A DNA stretch of 64,000 nt from Megamerina dolium (taxonomy: Eukaryota; Arthropoda; Insecta; Diptera; Megamerinidae), in contig OY978525.1 of the NCBI GenBank assembly GCA_963854835.1, positions 74,084,128 to 74,148,127 of the forward strand. Direction: 5' to 3'. The notes beneath the pieces were generated by a model that saw only the letters and a list, made by a program, of their open reading frames with translations, made no database searches and had not been told where the DNA came from. Position 1 is the stretch's first letter. The number at the start of each line of letters is the position of its first letter. The translations under genes were made by a program, and so were the position numbers. Shown here piece after piece: positions 56,036 to 64,000 of the stretch.

Positions 56036-56129
56036 AAGGAAATTTGATTAACTTTTAGTTTTTATGTTACTTTTATGCACTGTCCTTCCTGATACTGTCA
56101 AAACGGTTGAGTTTCTGTCTGCATTTACG

Positions 56130-56660
56130 ATTTCTTTCTTAAAATTTGAGGTGATTTTTGTACCTATCCTTTTATTAATTCTTACATAAATAGTTTCGCC
56201 TGGGTGATACCTTCTTGCAAGTTCGCGGTTTTTATTATGGTGTACGAGATTTTGTGCTTGTTTATTTTTTAGCGCAGCGATATTTTCTTCTTTTTTGAAG
56301 TGGCTTGGGTTTGTGAAGACTCTTCTCCCGAAAAATACCTCTATTTTTGTTTCTTCTTTATCACCAAATATACCGTATAGTTATATTCGAAGACCGAGTT
56401 ATCAAGGAGATCGGCAATCGAACTGAAATTCCGCTCAGCTTTTAGGCAGCGCATTATTTCTGTGAGAGTGGAATGGATGCGTTCCACCTGACCATTAACG
56501 CAACTCTTGTATGATGGTGTCCTGAAAATTTTTATATTAAGGGTATCATATAATTTCATGATTGTATTCCTCTAAGATTTAAGCATTTCATTTTCGCGTT
56601 ATTATTTTTGTTGCTGAGGGCATAAGTAAGGGGTGATTGGTCCGTATAAATTTTGACATT
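56130..56660 (-). pseudogene. RNase H end fused to integrase C-terminal part
   Basis: The frame shows KIYTDQSPLTYALSNKNNNA (RNase H, about 56590-56660) followed within a few codons by FRTPSYKSCVNGQVERIHST and LTEIMRCLKAERNF, which belong to the last part of the integrase core (with the Glu of VERIHS). The missing middle means a deletion of several hundred bp. A C-terminal piece with HKNRELARRYHPGE-type text (56170-56270) follows. Confidence 0.65.
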
Positions 56661-56689
56661 AGCCGAACCATGCAGGTAGTTTCTGAAGT

Positions 56690-57690
56690 TATTTAGAGCT
56701 CATATTATGGCGAGAAATTCGATTTCATTCGCGGCATAGGATTCTTCTGTTTTATTAAAACTTCTGGAGTTGAAGGCGATTGGTTTCTTGTCTTTCGCGA
56801 GGACTGCTCCAATGGCATAGTTTGAGCATCGGCAGTTAGATAAAATTCTTTGTTAAAGTCGGGATATGAAAGTATAACGTCTTTGAACATGAGGGACCTT
56901 TTTATTTTATTGAAGACATCTTTTGCTTCATCGTTTAGATCGATCTCCATTTTTGCAGACTTATTTTTAGATTTACGCCCTTCTTCTTCTCTTCAGAGTG
57001 AGGTTATGGGCGTTGCTAGCTTAGCATCATCTTTTATAAAACGGCGGTAGTAGCCGGAGAGGCCTGGAAATGAGCGGAGTTGCTTGATGGTTTTTGGATA
57101 AGGTATTTTTGCTATTGCTTCCACCTCTGCGGAGCTTTTCGTTATCCCTTTGGATGAAATAATGAATCCCAAAAATTATACTGAGTCTTTGAAAAAGTGA
57201 CATTGTAGCATCTTCGAGTGTTTAAAAAAATATTTTTAGGTGGAGGGCGTGTTCACGCTCGGTTTTGCTGAATATTACTATATCGTCAATATAGACAAAG
57301 CATATTTTGCCAATGTGGTGGGAATCCTTTACCTGTCGTCGAGGGCTCTTTGAAAAATAGAAGGAGCGTTTTTGAGCCCGAACGGTAATCTCGTGAACTC
57401 GTATTTGTCGTTGTTTATCGCATATGCTGTTTTTTCGATGTCGGATACCTTTAGTATAATTTGATGGAATTCGTTCTCAGATCTAAGACTGAGAAATATT
57501 GGTTTTTCCCTAGTTGGGACAGTACTTCTGTAACTTGAGGTATTGGATAGCGATCAGCTATGGATATCATTAATTTCGATTCGTTGATTGACCGACGTTA
57601 CATTTTTGATGGGATTGGAAATAATTGAAGGTTGTGTGTAATTTTTTGTTGATCCTGTTTCAATCAGGAATTTAGCTACGGTTCCACTCT
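56690..57690 (-). pseudogene. Errantivirus-like RT and RNase H start, decayed
   Basis: Minus-strand pieces: CFVYIDDIVIFSKTEREHAL (YIDD box, about 57240-57310), LSGYYRRFIKDDAKLATPIT (connection, about 57010-57080) and DVILSYPDFNKEFYLTADAQ (RNase H start, Asp in TADA, 56705-56950). RT fingers upstream (57320-57600) are readable only in short bits. Multiple frameshifts. Confidence 0.7.
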
Positions 57691-57726
57691 TCGTTCTAGC
57701 TTCGAAGTAGGGCAACGAAGAGTGAC

Positions 57727-58488
57727 TTAATCTAAAAATGCAGGTCGGTCATGTCGAGAAATTTGTCTTCTTGCTGCTTCTCTCGGCAATAGTTTACGTC
57801 GTCGGCAGTGTGTTGGTTGATAATTTGGAGGTGGTGTATTGTAGCCTGAGTATGTTCTTCTTGGTCGGAGTGTCGTGCAACGTTCGAGTTTATGTGGAAG
57901 CTCCTTGGCACTTTGTTCGGGTTTGGGGTATCCGAGCGGCGGTTTTTTGCCAAAGAGATCGTTAGGACGTGGTCGGTTCATGTAATTAACGTTTCGCGTG
58001 CGTAGTGATGGATCGATGTCCATCGGCTCCGGCTGCTGCTGAGGTTTGAGAAACGGTCGTGGTGGTGGGTTGTTTGGCCGCTGAACAGTAGTAATGTAGT
58101 AGCGGTGGTCCTTGGTAAAAGTAGTTTTTTTGAGGTGGCCTATGTGGGCCATTCGGGTTTGACCGAGGTTGAGGGATGTACGCCAATTCTGGGTAGAATT
58201 TCTTGTAAGGACGAGGAATTGGCGCATTAAATCTCTTTGGTGGGAGAAGAGGACGAAAATCGTGTATTTTCCTCATTTGGTTTTGGCTACTTAGAGCGTA
58301 ATGCGATCTGAAATTTTGGTCTCTAGCTTCAAGCAAAGATGGAGTGCCTGCGGTAGGTCCGATAGCTCTCTCATGCCAAGAAGTCTGAGGAGATCATCTT
58401 TTAGTCCTCGTTCAAAGGTGTCGAGGGCTTTGTCTCGGTAGGTGCGTATCAGCAGATGCATGGATTCCGTACCAACTTCCATATTCAA
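57727..58488 (-). pseudogene. Errantivirus-like Gag, C-terminal two thirds
   Basis: Frames 58488-58291 and 58336-57727 show RDKALDTFERGLKDDLLRLL GMRE and LPQALHLCLKLETKI (the Gag core motif), then a Pro/Asn/Gln-rich tail with QPEPMDIDPSLRTRNVNYMN RP. Gag of this group lacks zinc knuckles, as here. Protease would follow near 57650-57740 but only traces are visible. Confidence 0.72.
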
Positions 58489-58489
58489 T

Positions 58490-59334
58490 AGTACCTAAAT
58501 CCCGCTAATCAGTATAGTGGAGAGTGAGCCACTTGGAAATGGCTTTCTAATCCAGGGTGGTGTTGTAAGAGGTAATTGTGGAGCTGGTGGTGGTGCTGGT
58601 GCACAAAGAATCGGTGGTCTAATTAGGTTGTTTGGGTTTGCCATTATTCGTGTTTTGTATAGAATCGCATTATAACTAAGTATTAAGTTCGTACTAATGT
58701 AAATGTGTAAAAGTTACTTTTAAGTTTTATCAAATTTTCACTAATATAGCTCTAGTATTTTTCCAATTTACTCGATTATCTAGCAGATCTAGATTTTTTC
58801 TCCTTTATTTTTATTAAAAACAATTTATTTTTTATTTAATTCTATAATTAGCTAAAAAATTTCTTTTTCCGATTTATTCGATTATCTCATTGGTTTTTAT
58901 TCAAATTTTTTCGCATTCTTCAATTTTACCAATTATGGATTATTTACTTAAATTCTATAACTTCTGAACTTACAATGGGATCCACAGAAACATTTCGATG
59001 CGGGCGGCGAACGGCTTACGTCTCCTTTTTGCTTTCTCAGCTACTCGGGGGCCTCGTTTCCCCTACACGTACTAAGCTCCTTTTCGTTGATGTAGTTCAA
59101 ATGATGCGGTCTGCACTTTCTTGTCACTACATGGGTTCTGGGGCCACTGATGCCTTGGTTTGGCGTTTTTTTTTGTTATTCCTTGACATCAGTCATTTAT
59201 TTCACTTTATGCTTCTATTCACTTTATTTATGTATGTCATATCAGGTACATTTTAATGCATTGGCACTTTTCACTTTTGCATAGTGGCCCCACGTAAAAA
59301 AAATAATTTCTGGTCAAACGACCTTTACTCGTAG
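58490..59334. other. Decayed Gag N-terminus and 5' leader of the provirus
   Basis: No readable Gag start. The part 58660-58960 is A/T-rich; 58975-59256 has an unrelated open frame. No clear primer-binding site could be identified next to the 5' LTR. Confidence 0.4.
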
Positions 59335-59597
59335 AGTTAAAATCTTAAACTAAACTTGACAAAGTTCTTAATCTAAAGAGGTAAACTAACATTGGTAATT
59401 CATGGAATCAGTGTCAGTTTGACTACGCGTGTTGGTGTTCTGCTGACGATGTGTCTAAGCTATGCTATTAGGACTATTGTGCAACGTGAATATGATAACT
59501 GCATTTATGCTGGGAATGTTATGCTACGTGACGAATTCGATGATTGTGCTCAAGTTACCGAAATAGCTGTTCACATGATTTATAAGTGAAGAGTTAT
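59335..59597 (-). repeat. Errantivirus-like 5' LTR, outer end replaced by (TA)n
   Basis: Matches the other LTR from AGTTAAAATCTT to GAAGAGTTA; the last about 20 bp (minus-strand start AGTTAACACAGTACATG) are missing and a (TA)n array begins instead, so no target duplication can be checked. Confidence 0.78.
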
Positions 59598-59598
59598 C

Positions 59599-59602
<4 letters not shown>

Positions 59603-59678
<76 letters not shown>

Positions 59679-59690
59679 ATATGGTTTTTA
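59603..59690. repeat. (TA)n microsatellite
   Basis: About 40 TA units, joining the errantivirus LTR on the left to the truncated Tc1/mariner transposase on the right. Confidence 0.95.
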
Positions 59691-60636
59691 GGTGCTCAAG
59701 AGTTAAAGGTTTATCTGCATAAACACGGTCTTTCGCGTAGCCCCACAAAAAAAAGTCAAGCGGTGTCAAATCGCATGATCTTGGTGGCCACTTGATATCG
59801 CCACGACGAGAAATTACGCGGCCAGAAAATTTCTCTTGCAATAAAGCCATATTCGCTCGAGTTGTGTGGCATGTAGCACCGTCTTGTTGAAACCACATAT
59901 TCTCTAAGTCGTATTCTTCAATAGCAGGCAAAAAAAAGTCGGTTATCATATGACCATAACGCTCCGAATTGACGGTGACAGTCGTTCCATCGTCGTTTTC
60001 GAAGAAGTAAGGTCCAATCACACCTCCGGACCAAAGAGCGCACCAAGCAGTGACTTTTTGTGGATGTAGTGGCCTCTCTTCAATTACTTGAGGATTCTCA
60101 GAACCCCAAATACGACAATTTTGTTTGTTAACATACCCACTGAGTGAGAAATGTGCTTCGTCGCTGAAGAAAATTTTGTTCGAAAAATCGCCGTCCACTG
60201 CCTGTTGTTCAAGCACCCATTCGACGTATCTACGACGTTGTGAATGGTCAGCTGGCTTCAGTTGTTGTGTGAGCTGGATTTTATATGAATGTACGTGTAG
60301 ATCCAAATGCAAAATACGCCTTAATGTGCCGTAAGACAGTCCTAATTCCTGAGAACGACGAGGAATCGACACATTCGGGTCTTCGGCAACACTTTCACTT
60401 ACAGCAGCGATATTTTCGGTGGTACGAGCGAAACGATGATGCACAGGCCTTACAATATCTGTAACCGATCCAGTCTCTTCATATTTCTTCACAATTTTGC
60501 CAATTGCTTGCGTAGTTGGACGATTATGAAAACCATAATCTCCTCTTAAAGCACGATATGTGGCTGTGGCAGAATCACCATTTTTGTAGTAGGTTTTTAC
60601 AATTTTAATGCGTTGTGCGATAGTTAAGCGGTCCAT
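59691..60636 (-). CDS. DD41D transposase (C-terminally truncated)
   Basis: From ATG 60636: [20 protein letters not shown] (HTH), [40 protein letters not shown] (second HTH), then [20 protein letters not shown] (first Asp), [20 protein letters not shown] (second Asp) and [20 protein letters not shown] (third Asp, 41 residues after the second). All three Asp are present and about 315 codons are open without a stop. The last part of the protein runs into (TA)n. DD41D spacing is that of the rosa/visitor-type branch of the superfamily; name is inference. It cannot be fully functional. Confidence 0.88.
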
Positions 60637-60750
60637 TTTCGCAAATGTCAGACTTCGAACTGAAAAAGAAAGAAATTGTTTTAACAACTCAGTTTGACAG
60701 ATGTCGAATTCTAGCCCTATACTTTTGAAACCGCGAAATGGATAACCCTT
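59691..60750 (-). mobile_element. Tc1/mariner superfamily DD41D element, 3'-truncated
   Basis: On the minus strand the 5' end TAAAGGGTTATCCATTTCGCG begins next to TA-rich DNA (about 60750), followed by a short leader and the transposase. The C-terminal end and right terminus are replaced by the (TA)n array at 59603-59690. Confidence 0.78.
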
Positions 60751-61152
<402 letters not shown>

Positions 61153-61237
61153 TTTACTAACACTTTTTATAAAAATAAAAATTTCACAAATACTTGTGTC
61201 CATTCTTTATTCGTTCCAAATTCAAATACATTTCTTA

Positions 61238-61911
61238 TAGGCGACAGACGGCAGCCTTAATTTGCATTAACAGTCTTAATGCACATTATCTCATGCATTT
61301 GCTTTATCCAAATGCACATTAACGCCATAATAAATGTACAAAATTTTCGTGCATTTAGCTGAATTTACTTATTTCGACATGGCAACTCCGTTAAAAATTG
61401 GTACTTGGTTGCTATTGTGAATGGTGATTTGCATTGACAGGAAGAAGAAGAAAAGAAATTAAAATAAAGAAAAAAGCGCAAGAAGAGAAGTAAGCTATTT
61501 TTGTTACAATATATATGCAAATTTGTATATTAACAAAACTATTTTTTTTTAGATGGCAGAAAACAAGCATCGGAAAGTCGGGTGTACCAGCGATGGAATC
61601 AAATTGCTGGACTTGTGGGCTGAACGGACCGGAGATTTGCGTCGCACCAGACGCAATCTGCATATATATGCAGATATATCAATTGAAATTTCCGCGAAAA
61701 TTACACCGAAGATTGTATTATTTTTTAATTTATTTAATAGCAATAGAATTTTTTCATTAAATTGCAAAATCGCCAATAAGATTTTTCTTTTATCCATTTT
61801 AATTTGACTATTTTCAAGACTTCAAAATCAGATGTCTAAATGCACAAATTTGTCGTCTGTCACTGTGAATGCTTCTTAATGCAAATTAATTTTGTTCGTC
61901 TCTCTAGGCTA
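61238..61911. mobile_element. Harbinger-type MITE, copy 2
   Basis: 674 bp with the duplication TTA at 61235-61237 and 61912-61914. The left end TAGGCGACAGACGGCAGCC matches copy 1 (TAGCCTAGACAGACGGCAGCC) except for an indel; the right end GTTCGTCTCTCTAGGCTA is the degenerate complement. The interior encodes a Myb-like fragment on the plus strand, so the MITE derives from a two-gene Harbinger. Confidence 0.8.
61553..61807 (+). pseudogene. Harbinger Myb/SANT-like fragment
   Basis: From ATG 61553 (after an acceptor-like TTTTTTTTAG): KVGCTSDGIKLLDLWAERTG, then DLRRTRRNLHIYADISIEIS. The pattern LLDLWxxxxxDLRxxxRNxHIYxxI is the Myb/SANT (trihelix-like) domain of Harbinger accessory proteins; the first Trp of the repeat is Cys. 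After about residue 55 the text is hydrophobic and meaningless. It would normally help the transposase bind DNA. Confidence 0.6.
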
Positions 61912-61973
61912 TTACACTTATTGCTATTTATACTACTCAGTACATGTATATTGTTTTGACGCATACTGTTTGT

Positions 61974-62180
61974 TACATATTTGATAAAGATGTTTCGTTC
62001 ATTGAATACTTGATAAAGATGTTTTGCTCATTACATATTTGATAAAAATGTTTTGTTCATTAAATACTTGATAAAGTTGTTTTGTTCGTTAAATACCTGA
62101 TAAAGTTGTTTTGTTCGATAAATACTTGATAAAGATGTTTTTATGTTTAACTAAGATATGATAAAGATGTTTTTATGCCA
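61974..62180. repeat. Minisatellite, about 33 bp x 6
   Basis: Units of the type ACTTGATAAAGATGTTTTGTTCATTAAAT with variants recur from 61974 to about 62130; the last ones are altered to GATAAAGATGTTTTTATG. Confidence 0.85.
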
Positions 62181-62214
62181 AACTGAGATATTCCTAAACT
62201 ATACTTATATGTAA

Positions 62215-62588
62215 AAAAAAGGGTGCCGTAGCTCAGTGGTTAGTGTGTTCGCCTTCTGATCTATAGGTCGTGGTTCAATACCCGGCTGATGCATAACAAA
62301 TTTAATATCGAAAAGATTTTTCTTTCGAACGGTACCCACCTGTCGGCAAGCAATTGGCAATTCTTCCGACAGTAACAACTTGCCATGAAAAAGCTTCTAA
62401 AAAGAACTCTGTGACAAATCTCAGAAAAAGTGATGTCACAAGTGTTCTGCCGTTCGGAACCGGCTAAAATAAGTAGGTCCATTCTAATACTGTCCAAAAT
62501 TGAAGACGCACAACAGTAATGGAAGAGAAGCTCGGCCAATGAGCCCTTTGGGGCTTTAAGTGCCACATATTTATTTTTTTATTTTTTT
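62215..62588 (+). mobile_element. tRNA-derived SINE, copy 3 (complete)
   Basis: Flanked by a 14-bp duplication ATACTTATATGTAA (62201-62214 and 62589-62602). The head starts GGGTGCCGTAGCTCAGTGG (62221) with A box TAGCTCAGTGG (62229-62239) and B box GGTTCAATACC (62272-62282), about 43 bp apart. A body of about 270 bp and a tail TTTATTTTTTTATTTTTTTA follow. Long target duplication and internal pol III promoter show LINE-driven retroposition. It agrees with copy 1 almost base for base. Confidence 0.93.
62229..62282 (+). promoter_or_regulatory. Pol III internal promoter of the SINE (A and B boxes)
   Basis: TAGCTCAGTGG fits the A-box consensus TRGYNNARNNG and GGTTCAATACC fits the B-box consensus GGTTCRANNCC. 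Confidence 0.82.
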
Positions 62589-62649
62589 ATACTTATATGT
62601 AACTGAGATACTGAGATATTCCTAAACTATACTTATATGTAACTTAGAT

Positions 62650-62800
62650 AGGGAATACATTCCTTAACTAGCGCGTGACCCATCGACGAAAACAGGTGAT
62701 AGTCAGAAGTGGCCAGGTCTGGTGAATAAGCGGGATGAGGTAGCACCTCCCAATTGAGTGTGTCCAAGTAGTTTTGGACCAGTATACACACACTCACACA
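62650..62800 (-). pseudogene. mariner transposase fragment
   Basis: The frame reads LVQNYLDTLNWEVLPHPAYS and PDLATSDYHLFSSMGHALVK, the region around the third catalytic Asp of a mariner transposase (PAYSPDLAxSDYHLF). About 45 codons remain, bounded on the right by a (CA)n run at 62784-62812. A third mariner lineage in the window. Confidence 0.75.
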
Positions 62801-62842
62801 CACACACACACACATATACGGGCACAAGACTTGCAACCGTAT

Positions 62843-64000
62843 ATGGTGATACCCCCAATAGAAGAAGCAGTGACAATCGACGAGTCGGAGATTATCTTAG
62901 CGGCGGAGAGATTCGGTAACGCAAAGGCGCCTGGACTTCATGGCATCCCGAATAAGGCGCTGAAGATCGCCATTAATCATAACACGAAGCCTTTTGCCGA
63001 GCTTTTTGCGAGATGTTTGAATGAGGGTGTTTTCCCGAAAGTATGGAAAAAACAGCGCCTGGTCCTCCTTCAGAAGCCGAATAAACCGGCGGGTGAGCCA
63101 AACGCGTATCGTCCACTTTGCATGATTGATACGATGGCCAAAATATTGGAGCGGTTGATATGCACGCGTCTGGAACAACATCTAGAAAGGAAACCACCTG
63201 GTCTGTCCGAGAACCAATTTGGTTTCAGGAGACATCGGTCGACCATAGACGCAATTAGAAAATTGACGGACATTGCTGGCAAGGCCATAGAAGGCACTAG
63301 ATGGATGCATGGCGATAAAAAATATTGTGCAGTAGTGACACTAGACGTACAAAATGCCTTCAACTCGGCAAACTGGCATCTTATTATGAGGCCATTGGAG
63401 GCAAAGGAAACGCCAGCGTACCTAATGCGAATAATAAATAGTTATCTGTCTGACAGACTACTGTTGTATGACACGGACGAAGGGCCCAAAAGTTACGTGG
63501 TGACGGGTGGAGTGCCGCAGGGATCTGTACTTGGCCCGCTACTGTGGAACGTGCTGTACGATGGGGTGTTAAATCTTCCATTGCCAAAAGAAGCCCAGAT
63601 AATTGGCTACGCGGACGACATTGCCGTGACGATCGTTGCGAAGGAGCTCTCCCAAGTTCAGAGCATCTGCAGAGAGACAGCTTCGAAAATTAAGGATTGG
63701 CTCACGACGACAAAGCTCCAGCTTGCGGTACAGAAAACAGAGGCTGTACTTATCACGAGCAGGAAAAAACTAGAAACAATCACCCTAAACATTGACGGCT
63801 ACAACATTACAACGCAACCTTCGTTGAGGTATCTAGGTGTAATGATTAATGCGAGGCTCAACTTCAAGGCGCATATCGAAAAAGCCTGCGGTAAGGCGGC
63901 AACAATGACAGCGGCTCTGACGAGAATCATGGCCAACATTGGTGGCCCCAGCCAGAGTAGGAGAGCGCTCCTGGCTAAAGTTCATCAATCAATACTGATG
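62843..64000 (+). CDS. R1-clade LINE reverse transcriptase, runs off the window
   Basis: An open frame from ATG 62843 to the last base (about 386 codons, no stop). Motifs: GNAKAPGLHGIPNKALKIAI, QRLVLLQKPNKPAGEPNAYR, CMIDTMAKILERLICTRLEQ, NQFGFRRHRSTIDAIRKLTD, VTLDVQNAFNSANWHLIMRP (catalytic Asp), GGVPQGSVLGPLLWNVLYDG, IGYADDIAVTIVAK (YADD), and SLRYLGVMINARLNFKAHIE. NAFNSANW and the YADDIAV wording are typical of the R1 group. The endonuclease lies missing to the left (truncated at about 62830), the C-terminal zinc region lies outside. No frameshift was seen. Confidence 0.87.
   Translation, partial: MVIPPIEEAVTIDESEIILAAERFGNAKAPGLHGIPNKALKIAINHNTKPFAELFARCLNEGVFPKVWKKQRLVLLQKPNKPAGEPNAYRPLCMIDTMAKILERLICTRLEQHLERKPPGLSENQFGFRRHRSTIDAIRKLTDIAGKAIEGTRWMHGDKKYCAVVTLDVQNAFNSANWHLIMRPLEAKETPAYLMRIINSYLSDRLLLYDTDEGPKSYVVTGGVPQGSVLGPLLWNVLYDGVLNLPLPKEAQIIGYADDIAVTIVAKELSQVQSICRETASKIKDWLTTTKLQLAVQKTEAVLITSRKKLETITLNIDGYNITTQPSLRYLGVMINARLNFKAHIEKACGKAATMTAALTRIMANIGGPSQSRRALLAKVHQSILM

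Larger units (their letters stand above)
54295..59597 (-). mobile_element. Errantivirus-like LTR element, decayed provirus
   Basis: About 5.3 kb on the minus strand between two homologous LTRs (54295-54574 and 59335-59597). Internal order on the minus strand is Gag, protease/RT, RNase H joined to late integrase, then an Env-like region, the errantivirus layout. The LTRs begin AGTTAAC and end TTAACT, as in the gypsy/17.6/297 group, and a purine tract (AAGAGCGGAGG) precedes the 3' LTR. The region between RNase H and the integrase end is deleted, and all genes carry many stops. Confidence 0.82.

Noticed and set aside
58975..59256. A 93-codon plus-strand ORF inside the errantivirus-like element
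   Set aside because: Opposite to the element's coding strand, low-complexity hydrophobic end, no recognisable family.
59281..59334. Primer-binding site of the errantivirus-like element
   Set aside because: No convincing TGG-starting tRNA complement adjacent to the 5' LTR; CTACGAGTAAAGG does not match a tRNA end I can vouch for.
62221..62295. A tRNA gene
   Set aside because: A and B boxes are present but the 3' side does not pair with GGGTGCC and the sequence continues into a repeated SINE body in three copies.

Overview
This window is eukaryotic, AT-rich, non-coding-dominated DNA from an insect, most likely a dipteran and plausibly a tephritid-type fruit fly. The clues are BEL/Pao, Ty3 and errantivirus-type LTR elements, Jockey, RTE, R1 and LOA-like LINEs, mariner, pogo and Harbinger DNA transposons, short introns, and a Tret1-like sugar-transporter gene. 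The species assignment is inference. The only convincing host gene is that transporter, on the minus strand, in two blocks (40617-40334 and about 32690-31231) separated by about 7.6 kb of inserted elements. It carries a stop and a frameshift and is probably a pseudogene.

Layout. 1-3058: RT/RNase H of a LOA/I-group LINE. 3059-4424: Ty3 integrase fragment (family A). 4768-5594: LTR of an unnamed family, second copy at 20658-21439. 6910-7790: a mariner-derived MITE between two (TA)n arrays. 8690-10690: degraded errantivirus-type pol, then a THAP-domain exon. 11885-19415: a complete but broken BEL/Pao element (two LTRs, 5-bp target duplication, tRNA-Trp-type primer site) with a 5'-truncated Jockey LINE inside its RT (14592-16717, 7-bp duplication). 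21578-23441: pogo/Tigger transposase. 24818-26102: full-length mariner with broken transposase. About 26135-30670: near full-length Jockey LINE split by a 506-bp Harbinger MITE. 31231-32690: transporter exons. 32950-34121: RTE LINE. 34790-40333: Ty3 element (family B) with a largely readable pol. 40653-41025: tRNA-derived SINE. 42674-44578: minisatellites and an unrecognised ORF. 45165-48243: near full-length RTE, followed by a SINE, the second mariner MITE, a Jockey tail, and an RTE with a long open RT frame (49689-51653). 52676-53857: Harbinger remnant with transposase and Myb-like pieces. 54295-59597: errantivirus-like provirus with both LTRs and decayed gag, pol and env. 59691-61152: DD41D Tc1/mariner transposase, a (TA)n array and a mariner tail. 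61238-61911: second Harbinger MITE. 62215-62588: third SINE. 62843-64000: R1-type RT running off the end.

The parts do not form a pathway. They are parasitic elements nested in one another, and insertion order can be read from target duplications and interrupted reading frames. I found no clearly new biological system. The most likely undescribed items are a tRNA-derived SINE family (three copies), a Harbinger MITE family (two copies with TAA/TTA duplications, one with a Myb-like remnant), a mariner foldback MITE that keeps the transposase DNA-binding region between long inverted arms (two copies), and the repeated association of (TA)n arrays with transposon ends. LTR and element edges are precise only where a target duplication or terminal repeat is stated; others are approximate.
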